From positions 186,001 through 250,000 of the forward strand of contig JACKLV010000003.1 of NCBI GenBank assembly GCA_024235755.1: 64,000 nucleotides of DNA. Direction: 5' to 3'. Positions within the stretch are counted from its first letter, which is position 1. Each line of letters starts with the position of its first letter. Both the position numbers and the translations under genes were made by a program. The notes under the pieces are model-generated. The model searched no databases. It was given only the letters and a program-made list of their open reading frames with translations, and was not told the DNA's origin. Shown one piece after another: positions 7,723 to 17,514 of this stretch. Source of the stretch: Burkholderiales bacterium. Lineage in GTDB: Bacteria; Pseudomonadota; Gammaproteobacteria; Burkholderiales; Nitrosomonadaceae.

Positions 7723-9645
7723 TTAGCGCCCGCTCAATGAGGCCGACAACAATAAATCATTGAGCCGTTTTACAAAAGCAGCTGGATCTTCAGGTAGACC
7801 GCCTTCTGCCAACAACGCCTGGTCAAAAAGAATAAGGCTCCAGTCCTCGAAACGCGTGTCTTCGGTTTTGAGCCGTTTTACCATTGGGTGATGTGGATTA
7901 ATTTCAAGAATTGGCTTTGTATGATTTACTTGCTGTCCCGCCTGTTTTAACAGGCGCTCCAAATTACCACCCATGTCGTAATTATCAGCGACAAGGCAGG
8001 CAGGTGAATCGGTAAGACGGAGTGTTACACGAACATCCTTCACCTTCTCCTCCAACGTTTTTTTCATGCGTTCAATGAGATCTTGATACTCATCCGCTTC
8101 TTTTTTCTGCTCTTCTTTTTCAGCCTCATCTTCCAGACCGCCAAGATCGAGTCCGCCTTTGGCCACCGATTGCAATTGCTTGCCATCAAACTCAGTCAGA
8201 TGGCTGACAAGCCATTCATCAACCCTATCGGCGAGCAACAACACTTCAATGCCCTTCTTACGAAATATTTCTAGATGCGGGCTGCTTTTAGCAGCTTTCA
8301 AGCTATCAGCCGTTACAAAATAAATTTTCTCCTGACCATCTTTCATGCGGCCAATATAATCTTCAAGAGAAACAGTCGGTTCATCTGTTTCACTCACTGT
8401 AGTCACGAAGCGAAGCAGTCCAGCAATTCGGTCACGATTGGTAAAATCTTCACCGACACCTTCTTTTAATACCTGACCAAATTCGCGATAAAATGTTTTG
8501 AAATTGTCTTTAGCTTCGTCCGAATCACCTTTAGCAAGATCCTCAATCATTCCCAATACCTTTTTGATCGACCCTGCCCTAATGGCTTCTATATCTTTTG
8601 ATTCCTGCAAAATCTCACGCGAGACATTCAACGGCAAACTGTTTGAATCGATAATGCCACGAATAAAGCGCAAGTAATTTGGCATCAATTTTTCTGCATC
8701 GTCCATAATAAAAACACGCTGTACATACAATTTTATTCCGTGACGATGTTCACGATCAAACAGATCAAACGGTGCACGAGAGGGAATATAAAGCAGTTGC
8801 GTATATTCCTGTCTGCCTTCCACCCGTGCATGAACATAAGTTAACGGCGGTTCAAAGTCATGGGCAACATGTTTGTAAAACTCATGGTACTGCTCTTCAG
8901 TGATTTCATTTTTTGGGCGCGCCCACAATGCATTTGCCTGATTGATGGTTTCGTCTTCGTCGGTAATCTTGTTTTTCTTCTCATCATCCGACCATTCTTC
9001 TTTTTTCATCAGAATCGGTAAGGTGATATGATCTGAATACTTTCGGATAATATTTCTCAGACGCATACCATTTAGCAGATCATCTTCCCCCTCACGCAAA
9101 TAAAGAATAATCTCAGTGCCGCGCGTTTCTTTATTAATCGTTTCCAGGCTATAGTCACCTTCTCCACTGGATTCCCAACGCACCCCATGTTCCGTTGTCA
9201 GACCGGCACGGCGAGTATTAATTGTTACTTTGTCTGCTACTATGAACGCTGAATAAAACCCGACGCCAAACTGACCAATTAAATGCGCATCTTTCACCTG
9301 ATCTCCGGTCAAAGAATCAAAAAACTCACGCGTACCTGATTTTGCAATCGTGCCAATATGATCAATGACCTCTTGCCGGGACATTCCGATACCATTGTCC
9401 GACACAATAATCGTCCGAGCGTCAGCGTCATAACTGACCTGAATTTTCAATTCTGAATCGGACTCGTACAGTGCGGCATCCATTAAACCCTCAAAACGCA
9501 ATTTGTCGACCGCATCTGAAGCATTGGAAATCAATTCCCGCAAAAATATTTCCTTATTGCTGTACAGGGAATGAATCATCAATTTGAGCAATTGCTTTGC
9601 TTCTGCCTGAAAACTTAAATGTTCTTTTGTTGTTTCAGATTGCAC
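7723..9645 (-). CDS. htpG: Molecular chaperone HtpG (Hsp90)
   Basis: Cytosolic ATP-dependent dimeric chaperone. The N-terminal GHKL ATPase domain contains EIFLRELISNASDA, DNGIGM and GQFGVGFYSAF. The middle domain (RGIIDSNSLPLNVSREILQ) and C-terminal dimerisation domain follow. The longest frame begins at a TTG at 9660, but AAGGAGA, a strong Shine-Dalgarno, sits just before the GTG at 9643-9645, so GTG is the preferred start and the protein is 640 residues. The upstream sequence carries a heat-shock-type promoter, consistent with RpoH control. Confidence 0.97.
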   Translation of the reverse strand: MQSETTKEHLSFQAEAKQLLKLMIHSLYSNKEIFLRELISNASDAVDKLRFEGLMDAALYESDSELKIQVSYDADARTIIVSDNGIGMSRQEVIDHIGTIAKSGTREFFDSLTGDQVKDAHLIGQFGVGFYSAFIVADKVTINTRRAGLTTEHGVRWESSGEGDYSLETINKETRGTEIILYLREGEDDLLNGMRLRNIIRKYSDHITLPILMKKEEWSDDEKKNKITDEDETINQANALWARPKNEITEEQYHEFYKHVAHDFEPPLTYVHARVEGRQEYTQLLYIPSRAPFDLFDREHRHGIKLYVQRVFIMDDAEKLMPNYLRFIRGIIDSNSLPLNVSREILQESKDIEAIRAGSIKKVLGMIEDLAKGDSDEAKDNFKTFYREFGQVLKEGVGEDFTNRDRIAGLLRFVTTVSETDEPTVSLEDYIGRMKDGQEKIYFVTADSLKAAKSSPHLEIFRKKGIEVLLLADRVDEWLVSHLTEFDGKQLQSVAKGGLDLGGLEDEAEKEEQKKEADEYQDLIERMKKTLEEKVKDVRVTLRLTDSPACLVADNYDMGGNLERLLKQAGQQVNHTKPILEINPHHPMVKRLKTEDTRFEDWSLILFDQALLAEGGLPEDPAAFVKRLNDLLLSASLSGR

Positions 9646-9676
9646 AGTTCTCTCCTTCAATCAATCAGGTGAAAAA

Positions 9677-9704
9677 CAATGGGGATAAAACCATGAATTT
9701 CAAA
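9677..9704 (-). promoter_or_regulatory. Sigma32 (RpoH)-type promoter of htpG
   Basis: On the minus strand TTTGAAA (9698-9704) and CCCCATTG (9677-9684) are 13 bp apart, close to the sigma32 consensus CTTGAAA-N(11-16)-CCCCATnT. Transcription would start near 9670, about 25 nt before the GTG start. The match to a known heat-shock gene makes this reliable. Confidence 0.8.
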
Positions 9705-9847
9705 TACATGCTAGGCGAAATTCTGGATTTGGGACTTTTAGAGCGCTAAACAGTTCGTTACTAAAAAGGTGATTTAATTACATTGGGTTTACTAACGGCC
9801 AATGTGAATTCAAAATAATCAACGTTCTGTTTGTTGTATTGCCGTAT

Positions 9848-11293
9848 TTACATTGAATTTTGAATAGCGTAAAGACTTAAGCCCATTAATGACTGCGGAA
9901 ATATACCGAGAATCAGAACCGCCAGACAATTAACGCTGATCAGCACTTTAACGTCACTTTTAACCGCGATCGGCTCTTCAGTTTCAGGCGCATCAAAATA
10001 CATAAATTTAACAATGCGCAAATAATAGAATGCACCGATTAATGAAAAAATAACGGCAGCAACAGCCAGCCAGACAAATCCGGCATTCACAACAGCCTGC
10101 AATACTGCCAGTTTTGCATAAAATCCGACCATTGGCGGGATACCAGCCAATGAAAACATAAGCAGCATAGTCATTAATGCATACCATGCATTTCTTTTAC
10201 TAAGTCCTTTAAAATCGCTGATATTTTCAGCTTCAAAACCGTTCCGTGACAGAATCATAATCATGGCAAAAGTGCCTAATGTCATCAATACATATGTGAT
10301 CACATAAAACAGGGACGAACTGTATCCATTCCAATCAGCACTAATAAAACCAAGGATCAAAAAACCCATATGCGAGATTGTTGAGTAGGCGAGCATACGC
10401 TTGATATTTGTTTGTGCTATTGCAGCAATATTACCAATAGCCATAGACATCACAGCAAGAATAACGAGCATCCCTTGCCAGTCTGAGACCATTTCACCCA
10501 TACCTTCTATGAGTAGTCTCATTACAAAAGCAAATGCAGCCAACTTTGGAGCGGAACCGATAAACAAAGTGATGGCTGTCGGCGCTCCTTCGTATACATC
10601 AGGCGCCCACATATGAAAGGGTGCCGCACTCAGTTTGAAGCTGATGCCTGCAACAATAAAAACCAACCCGACAACAAGCACTTCATGATTTCCAACACCA
10701 TTCTGTATTGCCTCTGACACATTCAGAATATGCAAAGACCCGGTAGCACCGTAAACCATGGACATACCGTATAGCAAAAACCCTGAAGCCAGTGCACCGA
10801 GAACAAAAAACTTCATAGCTGCTTCGGTCGCAGCGAAGGAATCCCGGCGTAATGCGACTAGCGCGTATAACGATAATGACAACAATTCCAGACCAATATA
10901 GAGCGTCAAAAAATGACTGGCCGAAATCATGACCATCATGCCAAGTGTCGCAAAAAGAATCAGACTGAAAAATTCACCTGTTAAAATTCCTCTTTCGCTG
11001 ACATATGTATAGGAATAAATTAATACTGCAGATACGGTGCCATATACCATTATTTTCAGAATGTCAGCCATCGCATCATCAACAAACATGCCTGAGAATG
11101 TATAAGTTGTTTCTGCCGAGAATGAGACAAACGTCAATACCCCGCATCCTATTAATGCAGCCTGTGTAAGAATATATGTAATATAGCGTCTTTTTTCACC
11201 AGCTGCGAGATCTGCCAGCATAATCACGCACACCATGATCAGCATAAAAATTTCAGAATAAGCTGGAGTAAAATCAGGCGGTAAAAAATTCAT
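9848..11293 (-). CDS. nuoN: NADH-quinone oxidoreductase subunit N
   Basis: Antiporter-like membrane subunit of Complex I, thought to carry one of the proton channels. The 481-residue protein has about 14 hydrophobic segments and the family core with LSLSLYALVALRRD, SAAPFHMWAPDVYEGAPT (channel Lys/His region) and AYSTISHMGFLILGF. It is the last gene of the nuo block, 46 bp after nuoM. No strong hairpin terminator was recognised in the 187 bp before htpG. Confidence 0.97.
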   Translation of the reverse strand: MNFLPPDFTPAYSEIFMLIMVCVIMLADLAAGEKRRYITYILTQAALIGCGVLTFVSFSAETTYTFSGMFVDDAMADILKIMVYGTVSAVLIYSYTYVSERGILTGEFFSLILFATLGMMVMISASHFLTLYIGLELLSLSLYALVALRRDSFAATEAAMKFFVLGALASGFLLYGMSMVYGATGSLHILNVSEAIQNGVGNHEVLVVGLVFIVAGISFKLSAAPFHMWAPDVYEGAPTAITLFIGSAPKLAAFAFVMRLLIEGMGEMVSDWQGMLVILAVMSMAIGNIAAIAQTNIKRMLAYSTISHMGFLILGFISADWNGYSSSLFYVITYVLMTLGTFAMIMILSRNGFEAENISDFKGLSKRNAWYALMTMLLMFSLAGIPPMVGFYAKLAVLQAVVNAGFVWLAVAAVIFSLIGAFYYLRIVKFMYFDAPETEEPIAVKSDVKVLISVNCLAVLILGIFPQSLMGLSLYAIQNSM

Positions 11294-11339
11294 TAATCGT
11301 TTATCCTCATTTCGAGAAATTTATTATTTTAGTATTGCA

Positions 11340-12824
11340 CTAGAGTTTGCTGTTGCCGACATGTTCCAACAAATTATCGACGGTAACATGCATTACATCT
11401 GTCAATGGGAATGGATAAACACCCAACCATATTACAGCCAAAGCCAAGATGGCTAACAAAACAAACTCTCGTCTTGAAATATCCTGCAATCTTTCAACGG
11501 CTGGACTGGCTACTGCACCAAAAATAACGCGCTTATACATCCATAATGTATAGGCTGCCCCAAAAATTAGCGTGGTTGCGGCAAGAAACGCATACCAGAA
11601 ATTTACTTTTACTGCCCCCATAATCACCATGAATTCCCCTACGAAACCACTGGTTCCGGGTAGTCCAGCATTTGCCATTGCAAACAACATGAAAAAAGCA
11701 GCGAAAGCAGGCATTTTATTGACAACGCCACCATAGTCCGAAATTTGTCTCGAATGTAACCTGTCGTATAACACGCCGACGCATAAAAACATGGCACCGG
11801 AAATGAATCCATGAGAAATCATTTGCACCATGGCGCCTTCGATACCATAAGCGTTAAACAAAAAGAATCCAAGCGTTACAAACCCCATATGGGCTACTGA
11901 AGAATAAGCAATCAGTTTTTTCATATCAGTTTGCATCAATGCAACGAGACCGATATAAACCACCGCTATCAGCGACAACACAATCATCATATCGGCTAAA
12001 TAATGGCTAGCATCTGGAACGATGGGTAATGAAAATCTTAAGAAGCCATATCCGCCAAGCTTGAGCATTATGGCTGCCAGGACGACTGAACCGCCGGTTG
12101 GCGCCTCTACATGCGCATCAGGCAACCATGTATGTACCGGCCACATTGGGACTTTTACCGCAAATGCGAGTAAAAAAGCAATGAAAATCAAAATCTGTGC
12201 ATTTAACGGGATCGGTAATTGATGATAATCCGCAATAAAGAAGCTGCCGCCCGAAGATTGATAGAGATAAATAAAGGCGACTAACATAAGCAGTGACCCG
12301 AGCAGGGTATACAAGAAAAATTTTATCGCCGCATAAACCCTGTTTGGACCTCCCCAGATACCAATTATCAGAAACATCGGTATCAGGGATGCTTCCCAGA
12401 AAACATAAAACAAAACGGCATCCATTGATGCAAAAACACCGTTAACAATCCCGGACATAATCAGGAATGCGCCCATATATTGTGACACACGCTCCTGTAT
12501 CACTTGCCATCCTGCCATTATTACTAAAGGCGTTGTGAAGCAGTTTAACAAAATAAGCGGCATCGATATGCCATCAACACCGATATGGTAGTAAACATTA
12601 AAACGTTCAAACCAAGTGCGATTTTCAACAAACTGCATCGCGCTTGTTGCAGGATCGAATCCTGTATAAAGCGGGATTGCCACCAAAAAACCTAAAATTG
12701 ATCCAGCTAGCGCTATCCAACGAGCCAGTTGTGCATTGCGATCATTTCCCGTCGCTAACACTGTAATACCAACCAGGATTGGCAACCATATAATCAGACT
12801 TAAAAGTGGGAAACCAAACAACAT
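11340..12824 (-). CDS. nuoM: NADH-quinone oxidoreductase subunit M
   Basis: Antiporter-like proton-pumping membrane subunit of Complex I (494 residues, normal length). Diagnostic segments are FYVFWEASLIPMFLIIG, containing the functionally important Glu of TM5, and KVPMWPVHTWLPDAHVEAPT with AYSSVAHMGFV. It sits between nuoL and nuoN in the standard order and on the same strand. Confidence 0.97.
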   Translation of the reverse strand: MLFGFPLLSLIIWLPILVGITVLATGNDRNAQLARWIALAGSILGFLVAIPLYTGFDPATSAMQFVENRTWFERFNVYYHIGVDGISMPLILLNCFTTPLVIMAGWQVIQERVSQYMGAFLIMSGIVNGVFASMDAVLFYVFWEASLIPMFLIIGIWGGPNRVYAAIKFFLYTLLGSLLMLVAFIYLYQSSGGSFFIADYHQLPIPLNAQILIFIAFLLAFAVKVPMWPVHTWLPDAHVEAPTGGSVVLAAIMLKLGGYGFLRFSLPIVPDASHYLADMMIVLSLIAVVYIGLVALMQTDMKKLIAYSSVAHMGFVTLGFFLFNAYGIEGAMVQMISHGFISGAMFLCVGVLYDRLHSRQISDYGGVVNKMPAFAAFFMLFAMANAGLPGTSGFVGEFMVIMGAVKVNFWYAFLAATTLIFGAAYTLWMYKRVIFGAVASPAVERLQDISRREFVLLAILALAVIWLGVYPFPLTDVMHVTVDNLLEHVGNSKL

Positions 12825-12898
12825 GTTTTTTCCGTTTTATTTGTTAGAGTTTATTCGTTGCGAGTTTCAGAGTTTTGATCGTCCATCAATGCCAGAAT

Positions 12899-14839
12899 TT
12901 AATATAACCAAAAGGTCAAAATCGCAAAGATGCCGACTATCATCGTAAAAGCATAGTGATAGATATAACCGGTTTGAAAGCGCCTAACCAGCGTAGCGAT
13001 CCAGGCAACAAGTTTGGCCGATCCATTAACGATTAACCCATCTATAATCTTCATGTCCCCAAACTTCCAGAGCCCTGTACTGACCGCGCGCGTACCACCA
13101 GCAAACAACCATGAATACAACTCATCAATATAGTATTTTTTATCCAAAACAGTGTAAATGGGGCCGCAAGCTGCTTTAATTTTCCCGGGAATATCTGTTC
13201 TGATTGTGTACAAATACCATGCTGTTAGAATACCCGCTAGAGATAACCAAAAAGGTGCGGTTGATAACGCATGCACCATCATCCCACCAATGCCAGTAAA
13301 TTCAGCGCCCAGTTTTTCTATCGCTGGATGTTCAGGAAGCACATAAATGACATCCTTGAAATAATCACCGAACACTATTGGACCGATAAACCAGCCTGCT
13401 CCAATCGTCGGGATCGCCAGTATTATTAGAGGTAGCGTTACCACCCAGGGTGATTCATGCAAGTGCGACCTGGTGTGTTCGTCCATCCTCGGTTTCCCGT
13501 GGAACGTCATAAAGAGCAGTCTGAATGTATACAGCGCTGTCACAAATACAGTTGCCAGCACGCAAAAATAAGCAAAGCCAGCAAAAGGAATGTTCGCAAA
13601 AGCTACTGCCTCAATAATCGCATCTTTGGAGAAGAAGCCTGAAAATCCGGGAACGCCAGCGCTGGCCAATGCTGCAATAAACATTGTCCAATAAGTTATA
13701 GGCATGTACCGTTTTAATCCACCCATTTTCTCCATATTTTGTTCATGATGCATTGCAATAATTACTGAACCCGCACCTAAAAACAGAACAGCCTTAAAGA
13801 ATGCATGTGTCATCAAGTGGAAGATAGCAGCTGAATATGCTGATGCCCCGAGCGCGACGGTCATGTAACCCAATTGTGAAAGAGTCGAGTACGCCACAAC
13901 TCGCTTGATATCGTTTTGAACGACTGCTACTAACGCCATAAATAGGGTAGTTATCCCACCAACCACCAGAACGGTCGAAAGCGCAACATCTGATAACTCA
14001 AACAATGGCGACATGCGCGCAACCATAAAAATGCCGGCGGTTACCATCGTAGCAGCATGAATTAATGCTGAAATGGGGGTCGGACCTTCCATTGAATCCG
14101 GCAACCATACATGGAGTGGAAACTGCGCAGATTTACCCATTGCACCGATAAACAACAAAATGCAGATAACCGTTATAATCAACCATGAAGTCCCGGGAAT
14201 TAGCTCTACAGTTTTTTCAGCCATTTCTGGCGCTTGTTCAAACACCATTGCATAATCCAATGTGCCGAAATGCATCAACACAAGCGCAATACCTAGTAAA
14301 AACCCGAAGTCACCAACTCTGTTAACCAGAAAAGCTTTTAAATTGGCATAAATTGCGGTAGGACGCGTATACCAGAATCCAATCAATAAATACGATACCA
14401 GTCCGACCGCTTCCCAACCGAAAAACAGCTGTAGGAAGTTATTCGACATAACTAGCATCATCATCGAAAATGTGAATAGTGAAATATAACTAAAGAATCT
14501 CTGGTAGCCCGGGTCTCCTTGCATATAACCAATTGTATAAATATGCACCATTAGCGAGACCAGACTGACCACTACCATCATGGTAGCTGATAACTGGTCA
14601 ATCAGAAAACCGATTTCAAAACTAGTATTACCTGTTACCAGCCAGGTGTAGACGGTTCCGTTAAATATATTGCCATTCAAAACATCCCAGAAAATGATCA
14701 AAGATGCAATAAACGAAACAAATACCAAGGAAATGGTAACTCGATGACTCCATACCGTGCCAATATTGCGGCCAAATAATCCAGCAACGATAGCCCCTAT
14801 CAATGGTGCTATCGGAACTAGTAAATAAAGTGTTTGCAT
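12899..14839 (-). CDS. nuoL: NADH-quinone oxidoreductase subunit L
   Basis: Largest antiporter-like subunit (646 residues) at the distal tip of the Complex I membrane arm. It carries the long lateral amphipathic helix in its C-terminal third and a final transmembrane anchor. Diagnostic segments are LFFGWEAVGLVSYLLIGFW, KSAQFPLHVWLPDSMEGPTP and AYSTLSQLGYM. The gap to nuoM is 74 bp. Confidence 0.97.
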   Translation of the reverse strand: MQTLYLLVPIAPLIGAIVAGLFGRNIGTVWSHRVTISLVFVSFIASLIIFWDVLNGNIFNGTVYTWLVTGNTSFEIGFLIDQLSATMMVVVSLVSLMVHIYTIGYMQGDPGYQRFFSYISLFTFSMMMLVMSNNFLQLFFGWEAVGLVSYLLIGFWYTRPTAIYANLKAFLVNRVGDFGFLLGIALVLMHFGTLDYAMVFEQAPEMAEKTVELIPGTSWLIITVICILLFIGAMGKSAQFPLHVWLPDSMEGPTPISALIHAATMVTAGIFMVARMSPLFELSDVALSTVLVVGGITTLFMALVAVVQNDIKRVVAYSTLSQLGYMTVALGASAYSAAIFHLMTHAFFKAVLFLGAGSVIIAMHHEQNMEKMGGLKRYMPITYWTMFIAALASAGVPGFSGFFSKDAIIEAVAFANIPFAGFAYFCVLATVFVTALYTFRLLFMTFHGKPRMDEHTRSHLHESPWVVTLPLIILAIPTIGAGWFIGPIVFGDYFKDVIYVLPEHPAIEKLGAEFTGIGGMMVHALSTAPFWLSLAGILTAWYLYTIRTDIPGKIKAACGPIYTVLDKKYYIDELYSWLFAGGTRAVSTGLWKFGDMKIIDGLIVNGSAKLVAWIATLVRRFQTGYIYHYAFTMIVGIFAILTFWLY

Positions 14840-14898
14840 TTCAATTTATTTATCTAAAAGTCGGTTATTCGTTTTTATTCTGAATAATGTAAATTTAC

Positions 14899-15204
14899 TT
14901 AACCTTTCAACCGATCCAAATCATCTACATTAATTGTTCGCAGGTTACGAAACAAAACGACTAATATTGCCAGTCCAATAGCCGCCTCAGCTGCAGCAAC
15001 TGTCAAAATGAAAAAGACAAAAACCTGCCCCGATATATCCTGCAGATAGTGTGAAAAGGCAACAAAATTCATATTGACTGCGAGCAGCATTAATTCAATC
15101 GACATCAAAATAATAATGACATTTTTCCTGTTAAGAAAAATGCCAACTATACCGATCGAAAACAAAATTGCACCAAGTACCAGATAATGAGATAACGATA
15201 CCAA
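14899..15204 (-). CDS. nuoK: NADH-quinone oxidoreductase subunit K
   Basis: Small three-helix membrane subunit of Complex I (101 residues, typical). The sequence GIFLNRKNVIIILMSIELML contains the conserved membrane Glu, and the second conserved Glu is in AAAEAAIGLAI. It lies between nuoJ and nuoL. Confidence 0.97.
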   Translation of the reverse strand: MVSLSHYLVLGAILFSIGIVGIFLNRKNVIIILMSIELMLLAVNMNFVAFSHYLQDISGQVFVFFILTVAAAEAAIGLAILVVLFRNLRTINVDDLDRLKG

Positions 15205-15264
15205 TCTAACTACCTCTTTTTTTTAATTCAATAAGCGCTACGAATACAAACAACAACGCAGTTT

Positions 15265-15870
15265 TTAATTTTTTTTATCTGCCTGCATCGAAACAATACG
15301 CAAACGATCCTCTTTTTTAACACTAACTTGTTTCGCAATATCCAGCGATTTTTTGTCTTCCCGATGACGCAGCGTTAGTGCAATAGCAGCAATCATAGCG
15401 ACTAGCAGCAGCACCGCTGCCAATTCAAAAGCATAGACATATTCTGTGTACAGTAACCGTCCCAATTCCTTAGTGTTACTATAATCCGCCGCCTTTGGTT
15501 CGGGTGCCGGCATTTCTTCCAAGCTAAAGTACTGCCCAAACATTATCATGGCAATCTCGACTACCATCACCAGTGCCACCAGACCACCAAGCGGAAACCA
15601 TTTCCAGAACCCTTCCCGCAGCTTGTCTAGGTTAATATCCAGCATCATTACGACAAATAAGAATAGCACCATGACGGCACCTACATATACCAGAACAAGT
15701 GTTATGGCCAAAAACTCAGCTTCCAGCAACAACCAGAGCCCTGCACAAGTAACAAATGCCAAAACCAACAACAATGCAGAATAAACCGGATTACGAACTG
15801 TGATAACGCCTAACGCTGACGCAATGAGCACAGTTGAAAAAAAATAAAAAATAATATCCTGAAAAATCAT
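15265..15870 (-). CDS. nuoJ: NADH-quinone oxidoreductase subunit J
   Basis: Membrane subunit of Complex I with five predicted helices. The 201-residue length is normal. The family core is NPVYSALLLVLAFVTCAG followed by FLAITLVLVYVGAVMVLFLF. The C-terminal cytoplasmic tail is Lys/Asp-rich. The gene follows nuoI by 19 bp. Confidence 0.96.
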   Translation of the reverse strand: MIFQDIIFYFFSTVLIASALGVITVRNPVYSALLLVLAFVTCAGLWLLLEAEFLAITLVLVYVGAVMVLFLFVVMMLDINLDKLREGFWKWFPLGGLVALVMVVEIAMIMFGQYFSLEEMPAPEPKAADYSNTKELGRLLYTEYVYAFELAAVLLLVAMIAAIALTLRHREDKKSLDIAKQVSVKKEDRLRIVSMQADKKN

Positions 15871-15889
15871 TAGTGTTTACCTGTCCGCA

Positions 15890-16378
15890 TCAACGAAAAC
15901 GCGCATCGGCCTCTCTATCCTTGGCAATTTGTTCTTCATAGCGATCCCCGATTGCGAGCAGCATTTCTTTGGTATAAATCAAATCGCCTCTTTTTTCACC
16001 ATGATATTCAAGAATTCGCGTCTCCACAATTGAATCCACTGGACAAGATTCCTCACAAAATCCACAGAAAATACATTTTGCAAGATCAATATCATACCGC
16101 GTCGTTCTTCTAGTACCATCCTCTCGCTGTTCTGAATCTATGGTAATAGCCATAGCCGGACATACAGCCTCGCACAATTTACATGCTATACACCGTTCTT
16201 CGCCGTTTGGATAACGTCTCAGTGCATGCAACCCTCGAAAGCGCGGAGACTGTGGTGTTTTTTCTTCCGGGTAATGAACGGTGATTTTGGGTTTGAACAA
16301 ATAACGCCCCGTTACCAGCAGGCCTTTCCACAGTTCCAGTAACAGGAAAGTGCTAAATAATTTTTTGATTCGATTCAT
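15890..16378 (-). CDS. nuoI: NADH-quinone oxidoreductase subunit I
   Basis: Peripheral-arm subunit of Complex I holding two [4Fe-4S] clusters (N6a and N6b) that pass electrons towards NuoB. Both ferredoxin motifs are intact: CIACKLCEAVCP and CIFCGFCEESCP. The 162-residue length is typical of proteobacteria. It is placed between nuoH and nuoJ. Confidence 0.97.
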   Translation of the reverse strand: MNRIKKLFSTFLLLELWKGLLVTGRYLFKPKITVHYPEEKTPQSPRFRGLHALRRYPNGEERCIACKLCEAVCPAMAITIDSEQREDGTRRTTRYDIDLAKCIFCGFCEESCPVDSIVETRILEYHGEKRGDLIYTKEMLLAIGDRYEEQIAKDREADARFR

Positions 16379-16393
16379 AATACAGTCTCTTTT

Positions 16394-17494
16394 CTAGAAC
16401 CAGAGATTAAGTGGAAAACTATTTCTTATCGACTCTGGCAGCTGCATAATGGCGCCTAATACAACTATCCAAACGATAGTAATTGGAATAAATACCTTCC
16501 AGCCTAATCTCATGATTTGATCATACCGATACCGCGGAAATGTCGCGCGGAACCAGAGAAAAAAGAATAACAAAAATGCTATTTTTAATAACAACCAGAT
16601 AAAGCCCGGTATCATATTCAATGGAGCAATATCTATCGGTGGTAACCAGCCTCCCAAGAACAAGAGAGCAGTTAAAGTAGCCACCAATATCATATTGGCA
16701 TATTCAGCCAGAAAAAACACGGTAAACGCCATACCTGAATAATCAACATGAAAACCGGCTACAATTTCAGATTCACCTTCGGCCACATCAAATGGCGCAC
16801 GATTCGTTTCTGCCACACCTGATATGAAATATACCAGAAACATCGGAAACAACGGGATTAGATACCAATGCAACATATTGCCCCCCTGTTGACCCTTTAC
16901 GATATCCCCAAGATTCAGACTTTGCGACATCATCAACACACACACCAGCGCAAATCCCATAGCGAGTTCATAAGAAACCACCTGTGCTGCGGAGCGCATC
17001 GCGCCTAGAAATGCATATTTTGAATTAGATGCCCATCCAGCAATGATTACACCGTAAACACCCATGGATGTCATTGCAAGGATATATAAAAGCCCGGCGT
17101 TAATATCTGCCAGAACCAGTTCTGCAGAAAACGGCACCACAGCCCATGCCGCCAAAGCCGGCATTATTGTCAGTATCGGTGCAAGAATAAACAAAAATTT
17201 GTTAGCCCCTGTCGGTATAACAATCTCTTTCATCAACGCCTTTACGGCATCTGCTATCGGCTGGCCCCAACCGCGTAACCAGGGAATACCAAAAAACGTG
17301 ACACGATTGGGTCCCACACGTATTTGCATATAAGCAATAATCTTGCGCTCTGCAAAAGTAAGATACGCCACTCCGAGCAGCAAAGGAACTACAATTGCAA
17401 AAATAAACGTAACATTGGTTGAGAGTATAAACAGCATAGAACCCCATTCTGTTCCAAAAATCTGCTCAAACAACTGTCGTAAAGATTCCATCAA
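16394..17494 (-). CDS. nuoH: NADH-quinone oxidoreductase subunit H
   Basis: Membrane subunit at the junction of the two Complex I arms, forming part of the quinone chamber. It has 366 residues and about eight hydrophobic segments. Signatures are AERKIIAYMQIRVGPNRV and AETNRAPFDVAEGESEIVAG, with the conserved acidic loop. The gene lies 20 bp after nuoG. Confidence 0.97.
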   Translation of the reverse strand: MMESLRQLFEQIFGTEWGSMLFILSTNVTFIFAIVVPLLLGVAYLTFAERKIIAYMQIRVGPNRVTFFGIPWLRGWGQPIADAVKALMKEIVIPTGANKFLFILAPILTIMPALAAWAVVPFSAELVLADINAGLLYILAMTSMGVYGVIIAGWASNSKYAFLGAMRSAAQVVSYELAMGFALVCVLMMSQSLNLGDIVKGQQGGNMLHWYLIPLFPMFLVYFISGVAETNRAPFDVAEGESEIVAGFHVDYSGMAFTVFFLAEYANMILVATLTALLFLGGWLPPIDIAPLNMIPGFIWLLLKIAFLLFFFLWFRATFPRYRYDQIMRLGWKVFIPITIVWIVVLGAIMQLPESIRNSFPLNLWF

Positions 17495-17514
17495 TAAATC
17501 CTAAGTCTTTAGCA

